DNA of 64,000 nt from Akkermansiaceae bacterium (GTDB taxonomy: Bacteria; Verrucomicrobiota; Verrucomicrobiia; Verrucomicrobiales; Akkermansiaceae), in NCBI GenBank assembly GCA_013041925.1, contig JABDRB010000013.1, positions 62,001-126,000 of the forward strand, read 5' to 3'. Under the pieces are notes generated by a model that saw only the letters and a program-made list of their open reading frames with translations, had not been told where the DNA came from and did no database searches. Of this stretch, positions 1 to 10,587 are shown piece by piece (the stretch's first letter is position 1; each line of letters begins with the position of its first letter). A program made the position numbers and the translations under genes.

Positions 1-255
1 TTTCCGTTGGGCAATGTGGCGGATGCTTTCAACATCATTGTCGCACACGTCTTTCCCATCGGCACCATGGGCATGAATGTCGATAAACCCAGGCATGACA
101 TAACGTCCACCCGCGTCAATCACGTCATCAACCACCGGAAGCGACTCGCTCCCCTCGTGAATAGCCGTAATGACCCCGTCATCCATATCAATCACCCCAT
201 TGTGGATTTCCACATCCGGAGAAACAATATGCGCGTTTGTTATCCGTAATTTCAT
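1..255 (-). CDS. NagA-like N-acetylglucosamine-6-phosphate deacetylase (3' part outside window)
   Basis: Only the first 85 codons are present; the gene runs off the left edge. The N-terminus is the small beta-sandwich of amidohydrolases followed by the first barrel strand with the metal-binding H-x-H in PGFIDIHAHGADG (about residues 56-68). The H-x-H-G followed by a D-V-x-D stretch resembles NagA, which deacetylates GlcNAc-6-P during amino-sugar recycling or chitin use. The ATG at 255 has a good Shine-Dalgarno (AAGGAG, 6 bases upstream). Another amidohydrolase of the superfamily cannot be excluded because the catalytic Asp region is missing. Confidence 0.65.
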   Translation of the reverse strand, partial: MKLRITNAHIVSPDVEIHNGVIDMDDGVITAIHEGSESLPVVDDVIDAGGRYVMPGFIDIHAHGADGKDVCDNDVESIRHIAQRK

Positions 256-287
256 TTTTGTCTCCTTCTCAGCATCATCCCGAAAAC

Positions 288-875
288 CTAGTCTTGATCG
301 AGGATGATACTCTTGGAACTCCAAAAATAAGACCACCCCGAGATCACAGTTAAAGCGACGGCAGGCCAGAGCGAAAGAGGAAACAAAAGATGATCCTTAT
401 TTGATAAATACTGCAACGTCGTCACTATGAAATGCGTGGATTCCACGGATTCAAACGTGAGATAAACCAAAGCCGTAATGATAAAGATGAGTTGGAAGGT
501 TGTTTTCCATTTCCCCAAACCATCCGCCGCGATCACGGTTCCTTTTTCCACCGCGATCTGCCTGATCCCGGTCACCAAAAACTCACGGCACAAAATCAGC
601 GCTGTGACCCACACTGGACACAAGCCCTTGGCCGAAAGGTAAACAAACCCCGAACAAACGAGTATTTTATCCGCCAACGGGTCAAGCAACTTCCCCAATG
701 ACGTCACGAGGTTCAACTTCCGCGCCAAATAGCCATCCAACCAGTCAGAAATCGCACCGAGGATAAAAGCGGATAAGGCAATCGCGTAACCCACCACGCC
801 TTCAGCCGACGCCGCCCCACAAAAAACAGCGGTCAAAACGAGACGAAAAAGTGTGATCGTGTTGGGTAAATTCAT
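288..875 (-). CDS. pgsA: CDP-diacylglycerol--glycerol-3-phosphate 3-phosphatidyltransferase
   Basis: Integral membrane enzyme that makes phosphatidylglycerophosphate, the committed step to phosphatidylglycerol and cardiolipin. The CDP-alcohol phosphotransferase signature DG-x2-AR-x8-G-x3-D-x3-D is complete (DGYLAR ... GKLLDPLAD), and several hydrophobic helices follow. I chose the ATG at 875 because the family normally begins MNLPNxITxxR; this gives 195 residues, close to the E. coli length. The frame stays open upstream to an ATG at 962, but that extra 29-residue segment is unlike the family. The adjacent ATG at 878 is equally possible. The gene diverges from gnd. Confidence 0.9.
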   Translation of the reverse strand: MNLPNTITLFRLVLTAVFCGAASAEGVVGYAIALSAFILGAISDWLDGYLARKLNLVTSLGKLLDPLADKILVCSGFVYLSAKGLCPVWVTALILCREFLVTGIRQIAVEKGTVIAADGLGKWKTTFQLIFIITALVYLTFESVESTHFIVTTLQYLSNKDHLLFPLSLWPAVALTVISGWSYFWSSKSIILDQD

Positions 876-1072
876 CATGAAGGTGCCTGTGACAGCCCGA
901 ATATGAACACAACACGCCCACAGGGCAATGCCCAGCTTCGCGATTCGGTGGATTTTTTTCAAAACCGCAGCCGGTCATGATAAGGAATCGTCACCGTGAC
1001 ACAAGTTCCTATTGCCTCATCGCCCGCTCCGTGAATAATGCCGCGGCATCTACCTACCCAACCCACACCACC

Positions 1073-2503
<1,431 letters not shown>

Positions 2504-2526
2504 TCGATCCCCCTTCCCCCACCAAG

Positions 2527-2559
2527 ATGGCGAAACGGCATCCCCGTTTCGCCATTTTT
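2527..2559 (+). terminator. rho-independent terminator of gnd
   Basis: Perfect 12-bp stem (ATGGCGAAACGG at 2527-2538 pairing with 2544-2555) with a 5-base loop and a run of five T. It sits 23 bases after the gnd stop, between gnd and the convergent LOG-family gene. Confidence 0.93.
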
Positions 2560-2586
2560 CATTCCGCTTTCCAGGTGTCCGTGCGG

Positions 2587-3690
2587 CTAATCGACATTGA
2601 TCGCATCGATCAATTCACGAAGCCGACCAAAATCTCTGCGTCGGTGACGAAAGATGAGCCTCGGCAATCGGTCGAGCTGAGGTTCATCCTCTTCGGCGGT
2701 CAGCGGGCCACCCTGTTTGAAATCGCCACTCTTCAGAGTATCACCAAAATTTTTGCGCAGCTTTTTCATCTGACTATCCTTCAACTCCCTCTGCATCCGG
2801 ATGACAAGCTTGTCGCCCACATAACGATAAGAATGAAAATTCGAGTAAAACCGTGTCACCTCCGCAACCGCCTCGTCCACATCATCCGTCACCTTGAAAA
2901 GAGAAAAATCACTGGGTGAAATTAAACTCAACCGGCTCAGGTGTTCCTCGACAAATTGCTGCCAGAATTTCCAGTAGGTTCCGCCCTTGGCATCGATCAG
3001 CACCAACGGATAGATCCTCGCTTTACCTGTCTGGATCAGTGTCAGGGTTTCAAAAATTTCATCCATCGTGCCAAAGCCACCCGGGAAGGCGACCACAGCA
3101 TCGGACTCTTTGACAAACGATAGCTTACGGGTGAAGAAAAAGTCGAAGTTGATCAGCTTTTCATCTCCCGCGATAAAGGCATTGGCGGCCGCTTCAAATG
3201 GCAGGTTGATGTTCAGTCCAAAACTATCTTGGCTCCCCGCCCCTTCATTACCCGCCGCCATGATCCCTGGTCCCGCCCCTGTGATCGTCATAAACCCAGC
3301 ATCACGCATCTTCATGCAAAACTCAACAGCCGCCTGATATTCCGCCTCTTCCGGGTCGGTCCGCGCCGACCCAAAAACCGACACTTTCCGGCAATCCCGA
3401 TACGGGAAAAAAACTTCATTCGCCATCCGCATCTCCTTGAGGGCTCGGTTCATGGTTCTAAAGTCACCCTCCGTCACCGCGCCACGAGAAATACGCACCG
3501 CAGAAATCAACATCTCGGATAACAGACAACTCTCCCGCTCTCCGGAAATCTCATCAGCGAGAGCCATAATCTGATCATCAAGCTCTTTCTCCCCCGTCGA
3601 TCCGATAAAGGCACAGGACTTCGATTGGATCATCCCTCCAGTAAAATCTCTTTCCTGGGGAATCTTGCTAGGTATAACGTGTGGACTCAT
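2587..3690 (-). CDS. LOG-family (TIGR00730-type) Rossmann-fold protein, long form
   Basis: A 367-residue protein. The central domain (about residues 100-285) has the LOG signature: a G-A-G-P-G-x-M-A-A-x-N-E-G-A loop and the nucleotide-handling PGGFGTMDE motif. LOG enzymes release the base from nucleoside 5'-monophosphates, which activates cytokinins in plants and acts in purine turnover in bacteria. Many relatives are mislabelled lysine decarboxylase. Extra N- and C-terminal extensions (about 95 and 80 residues) are not recognised, so the exact substrate is unknown. It lies 115 bases downstream of trpD on the same strand. An alternative start at M21 (3630) is possible. Confidence 0.8.
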   Translation of the reverse strand: MSPHVIPSKIPQERDFTGGMIQSKSCAFIGSTGEKELDDQIMALADEISGERESCLLSEMLISAVRISRGAVTEGDFRTMNRALKEMRMANEVFFPYRDCRKVSVFGSARTDPEEAEYQAAVEFCMKMRDAGFMTITGAGPGIMAAGNEGAGSQDSFGLNINLPFEAAANAFIAGDEKLINFDFFFTRKLSFVKESDAVVAFPGGFGTMDEIFETLTLIQTGKARIYPLVLIDAKGGTYWKFWQQFVEEHLSRLSLISPSDFSLFKVTDDVDEAVAEVTRFYSNFHSYRYVGDKLVIRMQRELKDSQMKKLRKNFGDTLKSGDFKQGGPLTAEEDEPQLDRLPRLIFRHRRRDFGRLRELIDAINVD

Positions 3691-3805
3691 AATGATAATT
3701 TGATTTTAAGAATGATTAACAACACCCTACACAATGTCTCATTGCCGTGACAATTCCAAACACCGCCAAGGGACAAAAAAAACGGACTCAAACCGAACTT
3801 CGAAC

Positions 3806-4897
3806 TTACTTGCAGGCCTTTTGCAAGCGATGCAATCGCTCAAGGGCTTGCCCAGAATCGATCAAATCACCAGCCAACACCACACCTGAGCCAAGATCAT
3901 CGGCCAGACCGGCACAGGCGAGCCCTGCTCCCGCATTCAGCAAAACCATCTCGCGCTTAGGCCCCGTCTCTTTCCCACTAAGGATATCTACCAAAATCTT
4001 TGCGTTCACCCCAGCGTCGCCCCCTTCGAGGTCCGCAACCTGACACGCCGACATCCCAAAATCCTCGGGTGACACCTCCTCGTCGACGAGCGACTGGTAA
4101 CGCCCAGATTTACAAATACGCGTAGAACCCAATAGGCTGACTTCATCCACGGGGCCTCCGTCTGCGGTTGATCCATGCACCACCCACGCGCTATCACGCC
4201 CTAGGCGTTGTAAAATCTCCGCGAAAACCGAATCCATTTCCTGATCACACACACCCACAAGCTGGCACTCAGGCCGGGCTGGATTTAACAACGGTCCGAT
4301 CAAATTAAAAATCGTCCGCACGCCCTCTTGGGCTAAGATTTTACGGACTCCGACAACCGCCTTGAATGCAGGATGATAGAGTGGAGCAAAGAGGAAGCCG
4401 ACACCTGCCACCTCAAGACAATGACGAAATTCCTTCGGGGAGAGCTCTAGGTTCACACCCAATGCTTCCAGCACATCGGCCCCACCACTCTTTGAGGTAA
4501 TACCACGGTTGCCGTGTTTCACCACCACCGCACCTCCAGCCGCAATGACAAACATACTCGTCGTCGAGACATTAAAAAGATTCAACTTATCTCCTCCCGT
4601 TCCGCAAACATCAATGGTCGGACCATCAAATTCCATCTGAGAAACCCCTGGGTCAACAGCCCGCTCAAGAAAGGCTTCCACAAATCCCGCCACCTCCATG
4701 GCGGTCTCACCCTTGTGGGCCAAGCCCCTCAAAAACCGCGCCTTTTTATCATCACCCACCGATTCACTCAGCAACATCTCAGCAGCCACATCGATCTCGC
4801 GTGCGCTGAGCTCCATACCATCTTCCACATGTCCAATGAGTGCGTCCATATCTGCGTAACCATAAGACTGAGATTGAGAAATAACCAGTTTTTTCAT
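3806..4897 (-). CDS. trpD: anthranilate phosphoribosyltransferase
   Basis: Transfers phosphoribose from PRPP to anthranilate, the second step of tryptophan synthesis. The PRPP-binding CGTGGD loop, the N-x-S-T-x-x-x-F-V-x-A-A segment and the KHGNRG loop are all clear, and the GPLLNPARP motif follows. Length 363 is slightly above the usual 340-350 because of about 16 extra residues before M17 (4849), which could be the real start. No other trp gene is adjacent. Neither candidate start has an obvious Shine-Dalgarno. Confidence 0.93.
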   Translation of the reverse strand: MKKLVISQSQSYGYADMDALIGHVEDGMELSAREIDVAAEMLLSESVGDDKKARFLRGLAHKGETAMEVAGFVEAFLERAVDPGVSQMEFDGPTIDVCGTGGDKLNLFNVSTTSMFVIAAGGAVVVKHGNRGITSKSGGADVLEALGVNLELSPKEFRHCLEVAGVGFLFAPLYHPAFKAVVGVRKILAQEGVRTIFNLIGPLLNPARPECQLVGVCDQEMDSVFAEILQRLGRDSAWVVHGSTADGGPVDEVSLLGSTRICKSGRYQSLVDEEVSPEDFGMSACQVADLEGGDAGVNAKILVDILSGKETGPKREMVLLNAGAGLACAGLADDLGSGVVLAGDLIDSGQALERLHRLQKACK

Positions 4898-4991
4898 GTC
4901 GCATTTTTTATCGCACCCCGCGAGACCAAGCTCGAGATTTTTTTCATCGTTTGATCAAGATTTACCGTATTTCGTCCCCATATCCAGCAAC

Positions 4992-5076
4992 GTAAGGTGT
5001 TATTCATTATATCAACTTTAAATCTTACATTGACTTTAATCTTAGAACCTGCAGATTTCGCAGGTTGTCACCTTAC
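4992..5076. promoter_or_regulatory. nested inverted and direct repeats upstream of the secreted acidic protein
   Basis: A perfect 8-bp inverted pair (GTAAGGTG at 4992-4999, CACCTTAC at 5069-5076) encloses two near-identical direct repeats (ACTTTAAATCTTA at 5015-5027, ACTTTAATCTTA at 5033-5044) and a small hairpin (AACCTGC 5046-5052, GCAGGTT 5060-5066). The region is AT-rich and lies 50-140 bases before the ATG at 5129, between divergent trpD and that gene. A regulator-binding region or structured leader is inferred; no regulator is known. Confidence 0.45.
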
Positions 5077-5128
5077 TATAAGATATCCACTTCGATAACC
5101 AAAAAACATTTATCAAACAATCAACACC

Positions 5129-5968
5129 ATGAAAACAGCCCGATACATGCTCGCCCTCGCCCTCGCCACAGCACCATCCACAACGTTCGCACAACAGAAT
5201 CAAGACGTAGTCACCGTTGCCAAAATGACATTCAAACTGACTGAAGCATATACCGATGCAGGCCTCGCCGCAAAAGACGAGGATGGCCGTAAAATCAAAG
5301 GTTCTGATCTCGTTTACGAGAACGAATATACAAAAGAAAGTTCTAAGAAAACGGTGACCACTGAGGAGTATGGAGCAAAGATGAAAGTCGAAAAAATCTC
5401 CAACAAAGAAATTCTGATGGCACTTAGCGATGCCAACGTGATTCCTGGAATCAGCGGGTGGTCGCTCGTCTACATCTCGGTAGACGACGAAGAAGAAGAG
5501 GAAGAGGTGAAGTCAAGTCAGCAGGGGCTTCAACAGCTAACTCTGCAAGATGATGATCTGGAGGGAATTGCCGTAACCGATGGCACCCAATACATCGGGA
5601 TCAATGATTACATCCGTTTCGATGAGTCAAAGGGAGAAGCCGAAGAGTATAAAGGAAAGTTTGTCACCACCACCACTGTGCAAGGTACAACTGAAAAAGG
5701 CTCCGGTAAAGCCAAGGGGAAAGAGAGTATATCTATCATCTTTGATTTCGATGATTCTTCCGCCATGCTTCATGGTATCATTAACTGGTCTGAAACGTTA
5801 AAAACCTTGGGCAAAGGTGAGGACGCTTCTTCTCTCTGGATCCCCGGAACCACAAAAATCAGCGCCCTCTCTGGACACCTTTCTGTGGACGGCAACGAAT
5901 ATCCCAGCATACTTGAGGGATCTATCTCAGCTGCTGCGGGCAAGGTGGTTGAATTTGACCAAGACTAA
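5129..5968 (+). CDS. secreted acidic protein of unknown function
   Basis: A 279-residue protein with a typical Sec signal peptide (cleavage likely after TTFA, residue 21). The mature part is acidic and rich in Thr, Ser, Lys and Glu, with an uninterrupted E/D run (DDEEEEEE, about residues 117-124). It has no transmembrane segment, no Cys and no motif I recognise. It stands alone, diverging from trpD, has a repeat-rich upstream region and ends in a strong terminator, so it is probably transcribed as a single gene. The export prediction is well supported; the role is unknown. Confidence 0.8.
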   Translation: MKTARYMLALALATAPSTTFAQQNQDVVTVAKMTFKLTEAYTDAGLAAKDEDGRKIKGSDLVYENEYTKESSKKTVTTEEYGAKMKVEKISNKEILMALSDANVIPGISGWSLVYISVDDEEEEEEVKSSQQGLQQLTLQDDDLEGIAVTDGTQYIGINDYIRFDESKGEAEEYKGKFVTTTTVQGTTEKGSGKAKGKESISIIFDFDDSSAMLHGIINWSETLKTLGKGEDASSLWIPGTTKISALSGHLSVDGNEYPSILEGSISAAAGKVVEFDQD

Positions 5969-5994
5969 ATCACTTCCCACATAGAATCATCAAG

Positions 5995-6030
5995 CCCCTC
6001 CCAGCGAATGAACTCTGGGAGGGGTTCTTT
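5995..6030 (+). terminator. rho-independent terminator after the secreted acidic protein
   Basis: Perfect 10-bp stem (CCCCTCCCAG 5995-6004 with 6015-6024), 10-base loop, followed by TTCTTTATTT. It starts 26 bases after the stop codon. Confidence 0.93.
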
Positions 6031-6077
6031 ATTTACCCGCACACTGCCATTAACGTCTCACCTATTAACTCTACTCC

Positions 6078-6611
6078 ATGAATCATCGAAAATGGCAACT
6101 CCTGAGCGGTGCTCTTGTCTTGGCAGTGGTTGCCGCGTGGTTGATCGCAAAGAAGCAACCCGACCAGCAGGACGACATCGCTCCAGCACAGGATCAACTT
6201 CCTCATCGTGCGGCAAAAAAAGAAACCCAACCACTAAGGAAACCATCACAACCGAGCGACAGGACAAACACGAAGCAAGCACTCCCGTCATCACCACAAC
6301 AATCGATCTCACAAGGTGAGACCGACCAAATTCTAGAAGATCTCCACAAAGCAGCGATCACCTATGATGCTGCTGAACTGGCAAAAATCACCCCCTATTT
6401 ACTGCATTCCCATCCTGATATCCGCAAAGCTGCCATCGACGCGATGATCACCCTCGGAGATGCTGCAGCGGCTCCCTTACTTAGGACAGCGGCTCAAAAT
6501 GCACCTACCCCTCATGAAGCCGTGGCGCTTTTAAATGCTGCCGACTACGTCGAACTCCCCTCTGCAAAGATACAGATCAAAAAAAAGGACCCACAGCGCC
6601 GTCGTAAGTAG
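6078..6611 (+). CDS. membrane-anchored HEAT-like repeat protein
   Basis: A 177-residue protein with one N-terminal hydrophobic segment (about residues 7-24) followed by a low-complexity Gln/Pro/Ser/Lys linker (25-80). A helical domain comes next (about 80-160) with at least one clear HEAT-like repeat (SHPDIRKAAIDAMITLGD). The tail is strongly basic (KKKDPQRRRK). It is probably anchored in the inner membrane with the helical domain outside, acting as a scaffold; no enzymatic motif is visible. The 3' end is 54 bases from the convergent recQ end. The function is unknown. Confidence 0.7.
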   Translation: MNHRKWQLLSGALVLAVVAAWLIAKKQPDQQDDIAPAQDQLPHRAAKKETQPLRKPSQPSDRTNTKQALPSSPQQSISQGETDQILEDLHKAAITYDAAELAKITPYLLHSHPDIRKAAIDAMITLGDAAAAPLLRTAAQNAPTPHEAVALLNAADYVELPSAKIQIKKKDPQRRRK

Positions 6612-6665
6612 TGAGGTGTTCGACCCGCAGCCTCACCCTAACTTGACCGGATCTGTCCTTCATAA

Positions 6666-8771
6666 TCAGGCTCCAGAGGCGATCTCATCAATGAAGGCCT
6701 GCAGGTATTTCTCTGCTTTCACAGCCCCCACACCTTTGACCCTCATCCCCTCCTCCATGCTCTGAGGGCGGAGGCGGGTCAACGCCTCTAATGTTTTGTT
6801 CGGAAAAATAAGATACTGAGGAACCCCCTCTTCGTCCGCTAATCTCGCACGCACATCCTTAAGCCGAGAATAAATGTGGGAATCAAAATCATACTCGGCC
6901 ACCTCAACACCCGCATCCTTCCCATAACTAGGTGCATGCCGCTCAGGCCACACCATTCGAAAAGACGCATCACCTAACATCACTTTTTCACCCAACGGTG
7001 AAAGCGTCAATAAGGGATACTCTCCTTTTTGGGTAAACACCAAGCCCGCATCGTGCATCGACCTAAAAAGCTCGTTCAGATACGCCGTCCCTAACTCCTT
7101 GAGTAACCCATACGTGCTGAGTGTATTGAGCCGCACCCGCATGATCTCCTGAGACTTACTCCCCATCAACATTTGCACGACACGACCACGCCCGAATCTC
7201 CCCTCCCAGCCGCTCGACGTCTTCCGGCTCATTCTCGCCACCCCACTTAATGCCTTCCTGACGATCAACACCTCGCCCTCATCCTTAGGCTCACGAGCAT
7301 CACCACCAAATGCATCGGTGCAAACATCGCAGGTGCCACAGGTTGCGGCGTCTTCTTCGCCAAAGTATTCGAGGATTGCCTGCTGCCGACACTGCCTACC
7401 GTAGCACATCTGCACCATCACATCGAGCTTCTCCCTGTCTCGCGATTCTTTTTCCTCCAGCGCTTTACGGTCGATGTCCAGATCCCGTGTCATCACATCT
7501 GGTCGCAGCAACCTTGTCCCCTTCCCCCTCTGACCCGGAATATCAAAGCGCTCGATGTAAGCACCGCGGGATAAGGCCGCAAGCGCCGACCCCACCGCCA
7601 TGCCATTTTTCATCTCAGCTCCCACCGATATCTCATCCATCGTCCGCCGAACTTCGAAGTTCTCATCCGCATCATTTTGCAAAAACTGATAAACCTTGCA
7701 GATGTTTGTGTATCCTGGATTGGCCCCGTCGATAAAAAATTCCTGCGTTCTCGTGTCCGCATAGTTAAAAAACAACTCGCAATACGCCGCCTCACCATCA
7801 CGCCCGGCCCGTCCAGCTTCCTGATAATAGGCCTCCACGCTCCCCGGAATTTCAAAGTGCGTCACAAAACGCACATCGGACCGGTCAATCCCCATCCCAA
7901 AAGCATTGGTCGCCACCGCCACATCGGCTTGGCGGGTGATAAAAATATTTTGCGTTTTTTCTCGGTCGGCATCACTCATCCCGCCGTGGTAGGCGATGCT
8001 CTTCACTCCCCAGTCATGAAGCATCTCGGCCACCTCATCGACACGCTTTCGTGTGGAGCAATACACAATCCCCGTTTTCCTCTCGGCAATGATCTCACGC
8101 AAGCGCGCATACTTCGCCGCATGTTTATCCACGGGGGTGATGCTCATCGACAGATTCGGCCGACTAAACCCACTGACCGTTTCAAACGGTGCCTGTAGCT
8201 TCAGCACGTCCAAAATATCCTTCCGCACCACAGGCGTGGCGGTTGCCGTCAATGCCAGCGCTTGGGGTCGACCCAACCCCTCAAGCACCCTGCCAAGTTT
8301 CATATACTCAGGCCTGAAATCATGCCCCCACTGACTCAGACAGTGGGCTTCATCAACCGCGAAAAGCGCCACATTCACGTCCGCCAATGCCGCCATAAAC
8401 GACTCCGCACGGAAACGTTCCGGGGCAATGTAAACCAGCTTAAACTCGCCCGCTTTCATCCGTTCAATCCGATCCCTCTGCTCGGGCCAACCGAGTGTCG
8501 AGTTAATCATCGTCGCTGACACTCCCCTAGCCTGAAGCGCATCCACCTGATCCTTCATCAGCGCAATCAGGGGCGACACCACCAGCGTTACGCCTTCAAG
8601 GCACATCGCAGGCAACTGATAACACAACGACTTCCCCCCACCGGTCGGCATCACCACCAATCCGTCCTGACCTGAGAGGATCTGGTCAATCACCTCCTCC
8701 TGCCCATCCAGAAAACCGTCAAAACCAAAATGCTCTTTCAGTGCTTCCAGTGGATCTCTCGCGCTCGCCAT
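6666..8771 (-). CDS. recQ: ATP-dependent DNA helicase RecQ
   Basis: A 3'-5' superfamily 2 helicase in recombinational repair and fork restart. Visible in order are Walker A (PTGGGKS, about residue 42), the motif II box DEAH followed by the RecQ aromatic loop (CLSQWGHDFRPEY), and the motif VI region EAGRAGRDG. The RQC zinc cysteines (CYGRQC ... CGTCDVC) and a C-terminal HRDC-like domain ending in a helix-hairpin-like VKGVGAVKAEKY follow. The start at 8771 (701 residues) matches the family; the frame is open to 8807. The gene diverges from pgi. Confidence 0.95.
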   Translation of the reverse strand: MASARDPLEALKEHFGFDGFLDGQEEVIDQILSGQDGLVVMPTGGGKSLCYQLPAMCLEGVTLVVSPLIALMKDQVDALQARGVSATMINSTLGWPEQRDRIERMKAGEFKLVYIAPERFRAESFMAALADVNVALFAVDEAHCLSQWGHDFRPEYMKLGRVLEGLGRPQALALTATATPVVRKDILDVLKLQAPFETVSGFSRPNLSMSITPVDKHAAKYARLREIIAERKTGIVYCSTRKRVDEVAEMLHDWGVKSIAYHGGMSDADREKTQNIFITRQADVAVATNAFGMGIDRSDVRFVTHFEIPGSVEAYYQEAGRAGRDGEAAYCELFFNYADTRTQEFFIDGANPGYTNICKVYQFLQNDADENFEVRRTMDEISVGAEMKNGMAVGSALAALSRGAYIERFDIPGQRGKGTRLLRPDVMTRDLDIDRKALEEKESRDREKLDVMVQMCYGRQCRQQAILEYFGEEDAATCGTCDVCTDAFGGDAREPKDEGEVLIVRKALSGVARMSRKTSSGWEGRFGRGRVVQMLMGSKSQEIMRVRLNTLSTYGLLKELGTAYLNELFRSMHDAGLVFTQKGEYPLLTLSPLGEKVMLGDASFRMVWPERHAPSYGKDAGVEVAEYDFDSHIYSRLKDVRARLADEEGVPQYLIFPNKTLEALTRLRPQSMEEGMRVKGVGAVKAEKYLQAFIDEIASGA

Positions 8772-8892
8772 GGCTTTATAAAAAACAAAACCCAACCAAG
8801 AGATCAACCCTCAAGCCCACGAGACGACCATTTACTTTTCGATGCCACGCCCGATGCTTGACCACCTCAACGATATCAGACTAATAGAAGTC

Positions 8893-10476
8893 ATGTCCAC
8901 GCCCGCCCATTGGAAAACATATCAAAACGCACTCACTCGCTACCCCGAACTCGGATTCACCATCGACACCTCACGTATGGACATCCCAACCGATTTTGCC
9001 GATTCCCTCTCATCCGAAGTCACCCGTGCCTTCGATGGGATCAAGGCGATCGAGGCGGGCGAAATCACCAACCCAGACGAAGGCCGCATGGTTGGCCACT
9101 ACTGGCTACGCAATGCCGAGCTTGCCCCGACCAAGGAAATCAAACAGCAAATCACCGAGCCCATCGCCGCACTCAAGGACTTTGCTCAGCAAGTCCGTCG
9201 TGGTGAAGTTGCCAACCCCAAGGGGGGGCGCTTCGAAAACCTCCTCATCATCGGCATCGGCGGCTCCGCCCTCGGTCCTCAGTTTATCTACGAAGCCCTC
9301 GGCGCAGATAGCCCGCTCAAAACGTATTTCTTTGATAATACCGATCCTGCTGGCATGGACGCCACCCTCGCTGAGATCATTTCCACCCACGGTGGCCTCA
9401 GCAAAACGCTCTCTCTCATCGTCTCCAAATCGGGTGGAACCCCCGAGACTCGCAATGGCATGCTCGAGGCACAGGCCGCCTACGAATCCATCGGCCTCGA
9501 CTTCGGCCCCCACGCCGTCGCCATCACCGGCGAGGGATCGAAACTCTCCCGCTACGCTGCCGAACACGACTTCCTCACCACCTTCCCCATGGAAGACTGG
9601 GTCGGCGGCCGCACCTCCGTCATGTCCACCGTCGGACTCGTTCCCGCCGCCCTCCAAGGGATCGATATCGACGCCCTGCTCGATGGTGCCAACGCCATGG
9701 ACCAACGCACGCGAGTGGCAAGCACCTCCGACAACGCCGCCATGCAGCTCGCCCTCGCCTGGCACCACGCCGGTAACGGCAAAGGCGAAAAAGACATGGT
9801 CGTCCTCCCATACAAGGACTCGCTCGTCCTCTTTTCAAAATACCTTCAGCAACTCGTGATGGAGTCGCTCGGCAAGGAGCTCGATCTCGATGGCCAAATC
9901 GTCCACCAAGGCATTGCCGTCTACGGCAACAAAGGGTCCACGGATCAACACGCCTACGTCCAGCAGTTGCGCGACGGCGTCGCCAACTTCTTTGCCACCT
10001 TCATCGAGGTCAGAAAAGGCCGCGATGGAGAAAGCGTCGAGGTTGACCCCGGCACCACCGCCGCCGATTACCTGCAAGGCTTCATGCGCGGCAGCCGCAC
10101 CGCCCTCTACGAAAACGGCCGCAAGTCCATCACCCTCTCCATCGAGGAGGTCAATGCCCGCACCATCGGCGCTCTGATCGCCCTGTTCGAGCGTGCCGTC
10201 TCACTCTACGCCCTGCTTGTTAACATCAACGCCTACCACCAACCTGGTGTGGAAGCGGGGAAAAAAGCCGCTGGGATATTTCTCGACCTCCTCAGTCAGG
10301 TCAAGGCGACCCTCACCAGCGACGCGCTCAGCGCCGAGCGCATCGCCAGCAAGATCGATGCCGACCCCGAGGACGTTTACCACTGCCTCAACCACCTCGC
10401 CGCGAATAGCCAGGCCTCCGTTTCCCATGGCAGCACACCCGCAGATGACACCTTCTGCAAGATCTCGAACAACTGA
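8893..10476 (+). CDS. pgi: glucose-6-phosphate isomerase
   Basis: Interconverts glucose-6-phosphate and fructose-6-phosphate. The sugar-phosphate segment IGIGGSALGPQ, the SKSGGTPET loop and the signature GNKGSTDQHAYVQQLRDG (catalytic Glu/His region) are present. The last one is closer to the cyanobacterial/plastid type than to the E. coli type. The ATG at 8893 gives 527 residues; the frame is open upstream to 8842 without family resemblance. About 110 bases separate it from carA. Confidence 0.95.
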   Translation: MSTPAHWKTYQNALTRYPELGFTIDTSRMDIPTDFADSLSSEVTRAFDGIKAIEAGEITNPDEGRMVGHYWLRNAELAPTKEIKQQITEPIAALKDFAQQVRRGEVANPKGGRFENLLIIGIGGSALGPQFIYEALGADSPLKTYFFDNTDPAGMDATLAEIISTHGGLSKTLSLIVSKSGGTPETRNGMLEAQAAYESIGLDFGPHAVAITGEGSKLSRYAAEHDFLTTFPMEDWVGGRTSVMSTVGLVPAALQGIDIDALLDGANAMDQRTRVASTSDNAAMQLALAWHHAGNGKGEKDMVVLPYKDSLVLFSKYLQQLVMESLGKELDLDGQIVHQGIAVYGNKGSTDQHAYVQQLRDGVANFFATFIEVRKGRDGESVEVDPGTTAADYLQGFMRGSRTALYENGRKSITLSIEEVNARTIGALIALFERAVSLYALLVNINAYHQPGVEAGKKAAGIFLDLLSQVKATLTSDALSAERIASKIDADPEDVYHCLNHLAANSQASVSHGSTPADDTFCKISNN

Positions 10477-10506
10477 CACCCCAGATTTTGAGGAATCTGC
10501 GCGATC

Positions 10507-10537
10507 TTCAACTTCAAACTTGAATCTTTCAATTCAA
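10507..10537 (+). promoter_or_regulatory. TTCAA/TTGAA repeat cluster upstream of carA
   Basis: Four TTCAA copies (10507, 10513, 10528, 10533) and one TTGAA (10520) form overlapping inverted repeats, including TTGAAT-N6-ATTCAA (10520-10537). They lie 51-81 bases before the carA ATG. The layout suggests an operator; the spacing does not match the classical ARG box, so no regulator is named. Confidence 0.35.
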
Positions 10538-10587
10538 AACCTAGTCTGCGCCTGCCTCCCCTCGAATGGGGAGTAAAGAAAGTTCTC

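Noticed and set aside
9106-9768. Minus-strand open frame opposite pgi
   Set aside because: Shadow of the pgi reading frame; low-complexity Gly/Asp/Glu translation.
10520-10537. ARG box (ArgR site) before carA
   Set aside because: TTGAAT...ATTCAA has the right arms, but the spacer is 6 bases rather than the usual 4.
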